Assembly (NCBI GenBank): GCA_963082975.1
Contig: OY720344.1
Location: 82,758,053 to 82,822,052, forward strand
Source: Labia minor
Lineage: Eukaryota; Arthropoda; Insecta; Dermaptera; Spongiphoridae
Direction: 5' to 3'
DNA: 64,000 nt
Positions within the stretch are counted from its first letter, which is position 1. Every line of letters starts with the position of its first letter. The position numbers were made by a program, and so were the translations under genes. Positions 38,008 through 50,081 of this stretch are shown here, in pieces. Under the pieces are notes generated by a model. The model saw only the letters and a list, made by a program, of their open reading frames with translations. It was not told where the DNA came from and searched no databases.

Positions 38008-38066
38008 GGGATATCTCCGCTCGACTATCATGCAAATTCCAATTGGATAAATTAACATATATATAT
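38008..38066 (+). repeat. Repeat family A (A12), left half, split by LTR element
   Basis: ATCTCCGCTCGACTATCATG followed by the AT-rich leader. It continues after the LTR element at 42527-42612 (to GTTTGGCTCTTTA). The host copy is therefore older than the LTR insertion. Confidence 0.75.
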
Positions 38067-38898
38067 TGTAATGATTTTTTTGTAAAGAGGGAAATATTGA
38101 AGGGGGAAATTTTAAGAAAAAGATAGGGTTTTTGGTCACAAATGTGTAATGGACAAGGTTGGACTTTGAATTGGCGTGAACTGTCCCGGATATCTGGACT
38201 AAAAAATAAAAAGAGAGAAAAAAATTAAATTTAAAATTTAGAATTAAAAATTTATTATATTTAATGTTTAAATATATTTTTAAAACCTCTAAATTTAAAT
38301 ATAAACTTTTATTTATAGGTTTTTTTATATATGCAAAAATTTATTTAATATTGATTTATAGAACAAAAATCCGTTATATCAAAATTTAAGAGACATCAAT
38401 ATTTGTTGTGAATTAAAAATAATTTTTCTTTTAATTCTTTGATTAACAAAATAAAAAATTAATAATAAAAAAATTCCTTCTTGCAAACAATATTTCTTGT
38501 TAACGATGTAGCCGGAACTCTTCTAAGTGACGGCTGAATGGTGTTCCCAAATGCAGAATTAATGAATACAATAACACCACTAAAAGATTCAATCAAAGAA
38601 TCAATGCAACAATATGTTCAAATCAATAATGTAGAAAACTGTTAATCTTAGCCGGTCCTTATATAAGCGATTATCAGTGGACTGGTGAATGGAGGTCCCT
38701 TTTTCCTCCAATAAAGTCCATCTGCTCGGGACGCTAGCTACTGCCCGACTGACTCTTTGACTTTCCAACCACTAGTCCTCTTCAGGGGAAACGTATTGCA
38801 ATCCTAATCCTTTCCACAAAATAATTTATTTTTAAATAAATAAATTTTATTTATTCATTTATTTTAAGAATTAATGATATTTTTAAAATATCATTACA
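38067..38898 (-). repeat. LTR (3' LTR of the minus-oriented element)
   Basis: 832 bp; by eye the same as 41695-42526 base for base. Contains the palindromic CTTATATAAG core-promoter-like box. Confidence 0.9.
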
Positions 38899-40214
38899 TC
38901 CCCTGTTTCCGATTAAAAAAAAATTTATTTGGGGATATGAAAAGACCCAAAAAAAATTTTTTTATTTTGTTAATGAACCGGGTAGTTACCACACATCACT
39001 TCACATTCACTATGACTTTAGTTTGTGGATGGTAGTTACCACACATCACTTCAAATTCTCTAGCACATTAGTTTGTGGATATTATATACACAAAATATTT
39101 ACATTTTTATATTTACAATAAGGTTTACAGTTTTTTGTTAAATATTTACACTTACAAACTAATTATAAAAAAATTTTCATTTATTTTTTTATTTTATTAT
39201 TATTAATTTTTTTTTTTTTTTAATTATTTGAAAAATTGTATATTTTTTTTTCAAAATATAAATTAAAAAAATTTTGACAATTTTGACAATTTTTTTTTTT
39301 GACAATTAATTTTCTTATTTTTTTTTTTTAATTTTGATTTTATTTAAATTTTTAAACAAAAAATTAATTTTCTATGCAATTTGCATTTAGATTATTTAAC
39401 ATTTAATCACAAACTTTCTTTTTTCTTAAAATTCAAAAATTTTCTCTCCTTTACCAATCCATCTTTTTCTTTCAACAATGAAACACCTTGACACAACTCG
39501 AATCAATTAACAAAATGAATCTACTATAAAAAATAAACTTTTGGCTCTATTAATATAAACAAACAATGAGATTATTAATGATTTGAATTGTTTAATTATT
39601 TCAATATGAACAACAACAGCATATCAACCGATACTCACTTCAAATGAATCGAGACTTACCATCACCACAACCCTTTCAATGATTTGCCTACACATGAACA
39701 CTCTCTGTAACCTCTTACATTTTGCTATACGAATCAAAATTTAAAAAACCAATCTCGCTACTTCAATATATTAAAAAAATTTCCTTTAACCCTAAATCCT
39801 ATTACTTTATCATTATAATAACTAATTTCATATTTCATAATCCATAACACAATATTTATCACTCAATTAACCATTATTTTTCTTAACTTATCACTTAACT
39901 CATTAAACCTAAAAACTTTTTATATATCCTTTTTTGATCAAGATCGACCCTCTATCTTAAAATTCTGTATAGCTCCATATTTTAATATCTCAAAAACACC
40001 AATCGCAGACAAACTTCCTGAAATAATTGACGAATAACAAACATCTCTCAACTAATTAAAGGAGTTTAAAAATCAAAAAAATCAAAAAACTACAATTCAT
40101 TAAATTTAATATCATTAATAACCTTGAAAACCATTTGATATAATTTTAATTAATGTGCCAATTGTATCATTTAAATGCAAGCCAAATTGATTAAAATAAA
40201 AATTGTCATTTCCT

Positions 40215-41537
40215 TCATAAGTGGTTCAAATTCAAAATTACCATAATATCAATCGTGGCAAAGGAAACTTTAATTTTGCGGCGAAAATACCATCCCCTTT
40301 TTATTATGAATATAAACCTAAATCTAAAATACCAACTTTTTACTTGTACTATCGCTAGTAGGGAAGGCGAACCATTCTTAAGGGATGTTGGATCATTGGG
40401 ACAAGGAAGATAATAATGACTGTTAGTTTTTACATTAGTTGGAGAGTGGAATTGATTATGTTGATTAGTAGGTAATACCCTATACCTAATTTTTTTTAAG
40501 AAACAAATAGGACTGTTAATTGCATTTTTAATATTAGTCACAGAGAGTAAAGTGTTAACAGTATTAGTGGGGAGGGTCTTGGATATAGGATTATTTCGCT
40601 TATATGGAGAGTTATCACAATTTTGAGGCTTGATGGTGGGTTTACTCAGTTTATTACTAGTATTTGCACATGATATTTCTGGGGGTGCAAACGAAGTGGG
40701 TGGATCCTTTATAATGACTTGTGACGTATCAGACAAATTTTTATTTTTTAAGAGTAATTTAGGAGTACTATTTTCTATTGTTGGAAACTTCCTATTAATA
40801 TTATTCAAAGAGCCTGACGTGTTAACAGTATTAGTGGGGAGAGGCTTGGATATAGGATCATTTCGAGAGTTATCCAAATTTTGAGGATTGATGGTGGGTT
40901 TATTCAGTTTATTACTAGTATTTGCACATGAGATTTCTGGGGGTGCAAACGACGTAGGTGGATCCTTAATAATGATTTTTGACGATAAAGACAAATTTGT
41001 ATTTTTTAAGATTAATTTAGGAGCACTATTTTCTATTGTTTGAACCTCCCTATTAATATTATTCAAAGAGCGCGAAGTGTTAACAGTATTAGTAGGGTGA
41101 GGCAGAGATATAGGGTCATTTCGAATATATGGAGAGTTATCCAAATTTTGAGGATTGATGGTGGGTTTATTCAGTTTGTCAAAAGTATTGGCATATGAGA
41201 TTTCTGGGAGTGGAAGTGAAGTGGGTGGATCCTTTATAATGACTTGTGACGACACAGACAAATTTTTATTTTTTAAGAGTAATTTAGGATTACTATTTTC
41301 TATTTTTTGAAACTTCCTATCTATATGATCTAATTTTTGGTTTACCTGCATTAATTTTTGCAATATGAGGTTCAGAGCATTTGCATCTATAGGGTTAGGC
41401 ACTGGCATGGTCCCGACATCCATTGAAGCAACCGGTCGATCCGACTGCATTCGAAAATTCTGTGTAACATCTTCCTTACACACTAACGGATCGAACATCT
41501 TGACAACATCGTCCCACTCCACTCTATCTGCAACCAT
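40215..41537 (-). CDS. Internal ORF of the LTR element, 440 aa, tandem-repeat protein
   Basis: The only long frame in the element. After an N-terminal segment (VEWDDVVKMFDPLVCKEDV) and a short heptad-like stretch (LNLILQKLMQVNQKLDHIDR, residues 56-74), three tandem units of ~86-89 residues begin near residues 74, 163 and 249. Each contains IEN-PKL-LKN, IIKDPPTS, PEIS and PTNTVNT. The C-terminus is basic. No zinc knuckle, protease or polymerase motif is visible. By position it could be a gag-like protein; by sequence it is unrecognised. Confidence 0.6.
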   Translation of the reverse strand: MVADRVEWDDVVKMFDPLVCKEDVTQNFRMQSDRPVASMDVGTMPVPNPIDANALNLILQKLMQVNQKLDHIDRKFQKIENSNPKLLLKNKNLSVSSQVIIKDPPTSLPLPEISYANTFDKLNKPTINPQNLDNSPYIRNDPISLPHPTNTVNTSRSLNNINREVQTIENSAPKLILKNTNLSLSSKIIIKDPPTSFAPPEISCANTSNKLNKPTINPQNLDNSRNDPISKPLPTNTVNTSGSLNNINRKFPTIENSTPKLLLKNKNLSDTSQVIIKDPPTSFAPPEISCANTSNKLSKPTIKPQNCDNSPYKRNNPISKTLPTNTVNTLLSVTNIKNAINSPICFLKKIRYRVLPTNQHNQFHSPTNVKTNSHYYLPCPNDPTSLKNGSPSLLAIVQVKSWYFRFRFIFIIKRGWYFRRKIKVSFATIDIMVILNLNHL

Positions 41538-41694
41538 TCTATTTTTTTATTTTTTTTTTTTTTTTTTAAAACATATTTTCTACAACAGACAATGACAAAA
41601 AAATTAGTTTTCCTGTTGTTTCAACGTGTCTCCCAGTCCGTCTCCAAGACAGTTCAAGTCCGTCGTATTTATTCATATCTCGGTGGGACCTCCA

Positions 41695-42526
41695 TGTAAT
41701 GATTTTTTTGTAAAGAGGGAAATATTGAAGGGGGAAATTTTAAGAAAAAGATAGGGTTTTTGGTCACAAATGTGTAATGGACAAGGTTGGACTTTGAATT
41801 GGCGTGAACTGTCCCGGATATCTGGACTAAAAAATAAAAAGAGAGAAAAAAATTAAATTTAAAATTTAGAATTAAAAATTTATTATATTTAATGTTTAAA
41901 TATATTTTTAAAACCTCTAAATTTAAATATAAACTTTTATTTATAGGTTTTTTTATATATGCAAAAATTTATTTAATATTGATTTATAGAACAAAAATCC
42001 GTTATATCAAAATTTAAGAGACATCAATATTTGTTGTGAATTAAAAATAATTTTTCTTTTAATTCTTTGATTAACAAAATAAAAAATTAATAATAAAAAA
42101 ATTCCTTCTTGCAAACAATATTTCTTGTTAACGATGTAGCCGGAACTCTTCTAAGTGACGGCTGAATGGTGTTCCCAAATGCAGAATTAATGAATACAAT
42201 AACACCACTAAAAGATTCAATCAAAGAATCAATGCAACAATATGTTCAAATCAATAATGTAGAAAACTGTTAATCTTAGCCGGTCCTTATATAAGCGATT
42301 ATCAGTGGACTGGTGAATGGAGGTCCCTTTTTCCTCCAATAAAGTCCATCTGCTCGGGACGCTAGCTACTGCCCGACTGACTCTTTGACTTTCCAACCAC
42401 TAGTCCTCTTCAGGGGAAACGTATTGCAATCCTAATCCTTTCCACAAAATAATTTATTTTTAAATAAATAAATTTTATTTATTCATTTATTTTAAGAATT
42501 AATGATATTTTTAAAATATCATTACA
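41695..42526 (-). repeat. LTR (5' LTR of the minus-oriented element)
   Basis: 832 bp; begins next to the tRNA-Gln primer-binding site. Drives transcription toward lower coordinates if active. Confidence 0.9.
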
Positions 42527-43064
42527 ATATATATTATATTTAAATTAAATTATAAATTAAAATTAATAAATAGTATTTATTAAACCAGAGGTAGTTTGGC
42601 TCTTTATTTTATATTTTCTAAAAATTTTTAATATTTATATTATTCGGTAAATTTATTTTATATAACAAACGAAATATAAAAGATTATGTTATGATAAAAT
42701 TTGCACGATTAATAAAACAAAAAGATATTGATTAGTTAATTGGGATAAAAATTAATTTAATTAAACTTTTAAATTAATAAAAACTGATTAATTTCTAAAA
42801 AAATATAACACTTAAAATAAAATCAGTTATTTCATATAAAATTAAATTCTAAATATATCGACATATAAAAAATAATTCATAATTAAATAATAAAATAATT
42901 TCAACAATAAAAAATTGACTTACAATTAATACCATGTTTGCTGGGTTTGTTTCGAATATTATGTATACGGATGGTATGTGGGTGTCGAGTTTGATATTCA
43001 AATAATTGCAGGGAATTCGGAAGGCCTGTGGGGGGGGGGGGGGTGATCACTAAAAACGAAGTTC

Positions 43065-43611
43065 AAAGGTATGGATCTAACACAATTCAATGAATATCAT
43101 TCCAAGAATGAATATTGTCAATTAAAATCATATGCACGAGGGTTTATTTGTGTATTTGGAAGTACATACCAATGTGAAATGACATTTTCTAAAATGAAGT
43201 ATACAAAATCGCAATACAGATCATTAATAACAGATGACCATTAGCAAACAACTTTAATTATAGGAAGTATTAACTTTGTACCCAATTTTGATGAAATAAT
43301 ATCTTAAAAAAAACAATTACATTGATCACATTAATGCAAAAGTTAGTCTATTAGAAATATATTTATTAATAAATGAAACTGTGCAATTTATAGTTTTCAT
43401 TGTACGAACATTGGTATAATATATATATATATATATATTATACATACATGTTATTATTGATACATATTTTGTAATTGCAAATATTTTTGAATAAAAAATT
43501 TATAGTAATAACATTTGTTTATTAGATTTTTCGTTAAGACAGTAAAATCTGGCCCCAGATCTTTAAAATTTTTATACTTGGCCCTTTCCTAAAAAAATTT
43601 GCCGACCTCTG
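43065..43611 (+). pseudogene. hAT transposase C-terminal fragment with right end
   Basis: The frame 43071-43307 reads FNEYHSKNEYCQLKSYARGF, then FGSTYQCEMTFSKMKYTKSQ, YRSLITDDH, a TAG stop, and INFVPNFDEIIS. This is the hAT dimerisation region as in ZBED/GTF2I-repeat-type transposases. The right terminus, read inward, is CAGAGGTCGGCAAATTTTTT at 43611. The left part is missing. A dead 3' fragment. Confidence 0.75.
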
Positions 43612-43762
43612 TCATAAAAATAAATACAAATAATTTGTTCTGCTGAAAATTATTTCATAGATAAAATAAATGTCAATGAAGATCTGTGATCTGAAGACGT
43701 GTAATTAAAAAATTATCTATATTTATTATTTAAAACACTTCAAAAACATAAATAGATTGTTT

Positions 43763-45461
43763 TTATTTTTTCAAAGTATTTAAAGACAGATTTACCTGCA
43801 TATAATAATAAATAATTTCAATAAGAAATGTGAAAATAGCTATGGAAAGACCTAAAAATAATACAATGAATGCAATTTGTAAATTTTCCATTGAAAATAC
43901 TTTCAAGGTGATTGATCTATGTTCTGAAATTAATCTATCAATCATGTTTAATATGAGGGTTATATGGTTCTCCCACTGAGCAATTCCACTTTCATAATGA
44001 TATGCTATAATTGTCTGAACCACATGAGGATATGGTATACGAATATAATGATTATCACCTAAACTAGTAAGTGGAAATATTCCTATACGCTCTTTCATAA
44101 TATGTAGATTATTTCTATATCTTTCAAAGTTATTCATCAATGATTCAGCGTCCTCACAAATAAAAATTAAAGCCAAACTAGAATTATAACATCATCCATT
44201 GTGGAAGGATAACCAATTACAGGCCACCATTCTCCTCCCTTAAAAAATTTATCTCTATCTGGACGTAATATTTTCGAGTTATTTAAAAGATCTATCTCAA
44301 CAAAGTATTCACATGTAAATGGATGGAAACAAGTAATCGAGAGTTCTGATTTATACAATTCATCCAAAGTATTTATGGGAGGAAATCTTTCAGGAGAATG
44401 GAGATTAGTGTATAGTTGCGACTGAAGAAGACTGGAAATTATTATTACAGATACAATACATAGCATTCCAGTTAAGATCCTTGATCTGTTTTTTATTTTA
44501 CAATTAATCCAATCACAAGAAACCGACATAAAAAGTTGGAGAGTATCAATTTGCGATTCGAACCAATTTTGTTGCTTTTTTTTGAACAAGTGCCAAACAA
44601 GACCACAAATGAACAAAACCAAAAATAATCCAAGCCAAGTGGTCCAGTGAAAGCACCAATACAAAGCCTGCCAATCCGGATGGAAAGCACCTTTGGGTAC
44701 AACAACACACACAGCGGTTGCATCCAATAAACATAACCATAATTGCTAACGGGAAATTTACTCAGATAAAATTCAAAAGCAGCATTTCCTAACCTATCTC
44801 TGGCATTATACTTTTTTATAAAACTATTAAAAATAGATTTTTCTCTTATATATTTAAATATATCCTTCTTTTTATTAATTTTATTATATTCGTAATCCCT
44901 CAAAAAACCGACCGGCTTATTATGGAAATTTTGCTTTCGATTATAAAAAGCTAAACTCACATTAGAAATTTTTGTAAATTCTTTAAGCCATGGCTTTTGA
45001 ATCCATAATTCTGAAATTGTTTCTCCTTTTTCAGATGAATATTCACAAACAATTAAATTCCGAAACATCATCCAAAAATCTGACCTAAAAGGATTTCTTT
45101 GTTGAATATATTTTTCACAATTAGCAATATTTTTCTTTTTGCGTAAATCATAAAAGAAAATAACATTTTGATACGGACGAATATCAACTGATAGATATTT
45201 CAAATTGACATATATTACATTTTTACAGTTAAATTTTAAATCATATCCAATTATAATTGCACCTAAATGATCCGAAATCGATAATAACAATTTGTTAATG
45301 AAACGATATTTTAAACTCAAAGACCCAATGCATGTCTTTTCTTCTGGATTGAAATGTTTTTCAATTCCATGAGTGATAAGAAATGAATAATTATAATTGG
45401 AATATTCAATTTTATTTGCAACTGATAATAGTAAAGTTGAAAGTAAAATATTCGATGCCAT
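43763..45461 (-). pseudogene. Divergent ionotropic-receptor-like gene, intronless, two frame breaks
   Basis: Would encode a chemosensory-type ligand-gated channel. From ATG 45461 the first frame runs ~250 residues (signal-like MASNILLSTLLLSVANK; WIQKPWLKEFTKISNVSLAF) to about 44705. A second frame takes over with VVPKGAFHPDWQAL, the TM1-like WLGLFLVLFICGLVWHLF, a TM3-like GMLCIVSVIIISSLLQ and FPPINTLDELYKS, a typical lobe-2 start. A third frame from about 44175 gives ICEDAESLMNNF and a final TM, LQIAFIVLFLGLSIAIFTFL. The first shift lies in a GTGTGTG run, the second at CTAGTTTGGCTTTAA. The C-terminus is complete. Two shifts suggest a pseudogene, but indel errors in the assembly are a real alternative. 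Receptor identity is inferred from topology and motifs. Confidence 0.65.
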
Positions 45462-47097
45462 ATTTTTGTTTTATTCTTAATAATAATTTCTAGTATATTA
45501 AGAAAATATGAAGATACTAAATATTAAATAAAATTATTAACCAGTTTAAACAACTCATTAATTTGAAGATACTTTAGATGGCTTCTAGTGAATAATTTCT
45601 TGAAAATAATGTGCCCCTGAGAGACTGAAGATCTTTCAATATATATTTATATTTATAAATATATCTAAAATAAATTAAAATGTAAATTTAAATTTATTTT
45701 TAAGAATTCATAATAAATAATATTAATTATTTAATTTTGTGAGGTTTGAAATTTATTCTCAAGTTACATATCTCATAAGTTAAACTTGAAATTTAAGACT
45801 GTCATTTTTGCTATTATTAGATTATTTTTTTATGAAATCATTATAATATTTTTCAACATACAGAGTAATAGTCGAAATGTCAAACCTCAACAAATTGATA
45901 AATTTGCAAATACCTAAACAGGATGCCGTTGGCGAAGGTATAAATTGTTTTGTGATTTCAGATAGTTGCTGAAAAAATTGCATCCAAGTACATGTAGCCT
46001 CAAAATTTGTTTAAAAAATGGAATTATTTGTATTTTTATTTTCCAAAATTATAATACTATCATTTCACTGAGATGATTTCCTGTTCTTGAAATTGAAGAC
46101 AACCTTCAAAGAAAGGATAGTTGCACGTTTAAGAGAGATTTAGGTTTTTCCAAAAAATTCTTATTAGGAATTTGTTTGAAGAGGAGAACATAAATGAATG
46201 ATTGAGATTTGATATTATTCCTTGATATTTAATATACAAAATATAATCTGACTTGTCATAAGAACCGATGATATGTTAATAAACTATCTATAAAATATGA
46301 CATACTAAATAAAAATAAACCAATTATCCTTTATTAAATTTGAGATAATTATAAAAAAACTAGAGTTAGATATATCAGTATCGGGTTTTTTTAATTAGTA
46401 TTAATTTTTTTCTAATTTATTTACTTATTATTTCCAATTGTCCTTCGCATGATGTTGATTGATTAGAAAATTCAATAAAAATAGTATTATAATTTATAAA
46501 TAATTATAAATAATAATTAAAAAGTATATTAAATCTTTGACATAGCGTGATATGAAAACAATAATTTTTATTATCTCTTTTTAATAGGTTCATTTGATCT
46601 ATTTTGGAATGAATAGAAAGAAAGGATTATTATTAATAAAAATTGATTTTTTTAAAAATTTATTTCATAATTAATAATAGAATCATTGGAATTGAATAAA
46701 AAACATATAATTTAATTCTTGATTTATGATTCGACAATTCCATTAAACGTTCTTAATATTATTAGATACGAATGTTTTAAAGCTTTTTACCCTTTGGAAT
46801 TACAAAAATCTACAGTTAGACAGCCAGTGAAGTGTATATTATTAAATGTTGGTTTAATAATCGTATGAATTAAATGTTGGTTTAATAATCGTATGAATTA
46901 ATATTCATATTAATTAGTCAGCATACTGAACGAAAGTACTAATTATTAAATATAAAATTAAAGAAAAATAATATAAAATATAATTTGTATAAACAAATAC
47001 AGATATTATCACCGGTATAATTATTTATTTTATATCCTTCAATTATTTTTATTAAATTATATTCTAGAAAATATTTATTCAAATAGAATGAAAATAA
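45462..47097. other. AT-rich intergenic DNA with a 28-bp tandem duplication
   Basis: No gene recognised. The 28-bp unit starting ATTAAATGTTGGTTTAATAA occurs twice without change at 46841-46868 and 46869-46896. Confidence 0.5.
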
Positions 47098-47208
47098 GCA
47101 AGTGTGTCTTCACTCGACTATCTCTCAATTTGAATTTGATTAAATAACATATATTATATTTAAATTAAAATTAATAAATAATATTTATTAAACCAGCGCG
47201 TGTTTGGC
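47098..47208 (+). repeat. Repeat family A, 5' fragment (A13)
   Basis: From GTGTGTCTTCACTCGACTAT to GCGCGTGTTTGGC, then a sharp junction to unrelated DNA. Confidence 0.75.
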
Positions 47209-48469
47209 ACACAGACCATCCCTATTGTTAATTTTTGAAATATTGTTTTTAGGGCTTCAACAGGTGCTAGATAGAACTAAAGAGGAAAAAAACGGGCTTG
47301 TGTGTGTATGAGTGTGTGTTTTTTTTTATTTTGAAGGAATATTGGGATATAAATAATTCTATTTTTTTCATTTAAATGAAAAATTATCTATTTATATAAC
47401 ATTTAAGCAATCTATTATGCTGTTTTCAGAAATGTTTGATTTATATCTAAATAAATGATTTTTCACTTAACTAAAAATTCTACAATTTTGTATGTAATTT
47501 TCAGATCAAAAGAAACGAATAATGTTATATGTAATCTATAATATTTATTTAAAAATTAATTAAAATTACAAATGTGAGCGAGATCATAGGGAATGGACGA
47601 CCTTAGTCATGAAGGGAACTCTCCAGTGATCATAAATTTCATGACAGGCTTCATAAAACTTTTATAGAACAAAAGAGACTGAAAGGAAATATTTTCTATT
47701 GATAAAGATAAAATATTTCATCAATTCTTTTATTTGAAAACTCATCAATTACTTAACATCTGCTTGCCAGAATTTTTGCGATAAGTGACCAAGAAATGTA
47801 TGTCTTGGAGAGAAGAGGGGAGTGATGAAATATTCTAGAGATGTCATTGGAGAGGGATGAATGTTTTCTTTATTGATGTAACAACAATTTTCGAGTTAGT
47901 CTTCATGTAGGTCTGGAGAAGTTGAGACCAATATCCCTTGAAGGAGGAGACATCCCAGCCACCCCCTCAGCAGCCACCGCAGTCAAAAAGATATTCTGAT
48001 AAATTCTCAAGATGATCTAGGTGACTCAAGTCTCTAATAATTCTCCAACTATTCAAATCAATCATACAGGTAAGTGGTCGATCTTTGCTTATTTATAAAA
48101 ATTGCAATTGCTCAATAAATTAAATTTCTTTAATTTATCTTATTTACCACAGTACCTTATTAATACACAAACTCTTTATAATTACTCTATATCAATTAAT
48201 ATAATATTAATTATTTTGTTTTATTAAATATTTAATTTTAGTTTAATTTTATATCTGCATTTTATATATACTGAACGAATTCAGTTTTACCCTTTCCCTT
48301 ATTAACCCTCGCGGATTCATTCACCAAATTATTCTTCAAAGTTTAACAAGAGTGCTAACCATAAATTAAACATTAATTTTAAACCCATTTTTTCATTAAA
48401 CCACCCATACTAAAGCAAACTTTATACGACAATATATAAGTAAAATCAATCTCACAGACTGCAGTAATT
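47209..48469. other. Intergenic DNA with a less AT-rich block at 47770-48075
   Basis: 47770-48075 is more balanced and ends in CATACAGGTAAGTGG at about 48065-48079, a consensus-quality splice donor. No convincing open frame precedes it on the plus strand, so it could be a non-coding first exon or chance. Confidence 0.35.
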
Positions 48470-49019
48470 ACAGAAAAATAGTCCTGATACCATAATGCTC
48501 AACATAATCAATATCAGATGTTCAGGCAGCCTTCATGTCCGAGAAAGGCACCCGGAAAAAAATCGAGAAAACCAGAGATATCATTGTGAAAACTTTGCTT
48601 TGCTTTGTTGACAAGAAAAAATAATTTGTTAAAATAAGATGGGTCGGATTGTTGAAAGTGATGATCGACATAGGAGCACCTACGCATCTATAAAGTTAAT
48701 AAAAAAAAACCTATACGAAACCAACACGGCACGTATAAGAATAGATAAGAACCTCTCGACCGAATCCACTATGGAAAAGGGCGTTAGACAAAGAAACACT
48801 CTCTCACCTATCTTCCTACGGTGAGATGATAATGCGCTATGTCTTGTACTCATGGGAGAGCGGAATAGCAGATGGCCGGAAGGAAAATTAACACCCTAAA
48901 ATATGCGGATGACACTCTTATCCTGGCAGCTGATGGAGAAGAGATGTAAACAATAATGTTGCAGCTGAAGGGGGAAAGCAAAAAATATGCTTTGGAAATC
49001 AATGTTGATAAGGCAAGTT
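48470..49019 (+). pseudogene. LINE reverse-transcriptase core fragment
   Basis: Reads KKNLYETNTARIRIDKNLS, then MEKGVRQRNTLSPIF (palm/finger motif, usually RQGC.LSP), LKYADDTLILAADGEEM with the catalytic YADD, and YALEINVDKAS. Several frame changes and stops separate these blocks, and both ends of the element are missing. A 5'- and 3'-truncated non-LTR retrotransposon, interrupted on the right by a hAT end at 49020. Confidence 0.8.
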
Positions 49020-49383
49020 CAGTGGCGGCTCCAGGGGGAGGGGCCATTGCCCCCCCCCCCCCCGAGAGCTCAGAATTCTTTTTTTTTTCTTACTAAAGTG
49101 CATCTTTGAATATTATAAACTATTTATGACCTTATATTGGAAAAACCATTTCATACAAGAATTTAAAAAAGAGAACGTCTTTATTTCTATATAATTTTTA
49201 CTTATACATAATTCTACATAATTTTACTTTTACGTATATACACATAATTCAAATTTACTTTATATCTTTAACTTTAAGATACATTTGCAATGGAGTTATT
49301 AGGGAAGATTATGTTTGTTTTATTGTTGCCCATTAAAGCCATGCCCCCCCCCCCCCCGAGTGCTCAGAATTTTTTTCTTTTTA
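49020..49383. mobile_element. hAT-type MITE, left part, partly duplicated
   Basis: Begins CAGTGGCGGCTCCAGGGGGA with a poly-C tract and GAGAGCTCAGAATTC. From 49337 a second copy starts without the terminal bases (GCCATGCCCC, GAGTGCTCAGAATT); it continues at 50229-50307 after the C element. The right terminus was not found. Confidence 0.65.
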
Positions 49384-50033
49384 CTTTCCCGCATACTTCG
49401 TATAAGGGAAGTATTGGAATCGTCAAAAATTTCGACTTCGAGATTTTGATAGATCTTGACGTTTTAGACCTCCCTGAGTCGGAAAATACCATTTTTCGAA
49501 TTATGTCTGTGTGTGTGTATGTATGTATGTATGTATGTATGTAATGTCTGTAAGCAAATTTACTCAAAAACTAATCAAGCTAGGACTTCGAAATTTGATA
49601 CACCGATATTATTCACAGTTTGTAGATTTCTATCAAAATTTCGTCAAAATCGGTTAACCGGAATTGGTACTTTACCTACACTGGATGCGTTTACCTTTCA
49701 AGTAACTTAATACATCAGTAGGATAAATTGCTCAACTTTTGGTGCAAATCCGTAAACCGGAAGTGGTAGTATTAGCGATCGACGATAGGAAGAGAAGGGT
49801 TATTTTCACACCAAATTTCACATGTGGAGATTTTTTACATATCACCACGAATCATGCACTTTGTATTGGTTTTAACATCTTATTTTTTTCTTAATTTAAA
49901 ATTATATGACGTCATCCATCACTTCACGTCACAGCCAGCTCATATATTATAAATAAAATAAAATTAAAAATTTTTATATTATATCCATATCTGTTTTTTT
50001 ACATTTAAAATATCAGTTAACCGGAAGTAGCAC

Positions 50034-50081
<48 letters not shown>

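Larger units (their letters stand above)
38067..42526 (-). mobile_element. LTR retrotransposon, non-autonomous, young
   Basis: Two 832-bp direct repeats, 38067-38898 and 41695-42526, look identical over their whole length and have TGTAAT...ATTACA ends. ATAT flanks both sides as a 4-bp target duplication. Reading the minus strand, a primer-binding site lies at 41677-41694: its complement ATCTCGGTGGGACCTCCA equals the 3' end of tRNA-Gln plus CCA. A purine-rich tract (GGAAACAGGGGA) precedes the 3' LTR at 38899-38910, and a TATATAAG box lies in each LTR. The internal region is only ~2.8 kb with one long frame and no visible polymerase, so the element looks structurally whole but dependent on a relative. 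The short target duplication suggests Ty3/Gypsy. Age: very recent. Confidence 0.9.

Noticed and set aside
40630-40884. Plus-strand frame opposite the LTR element ORF
   Set aside because: Antisense shadow of the tandem-repeat ORF.
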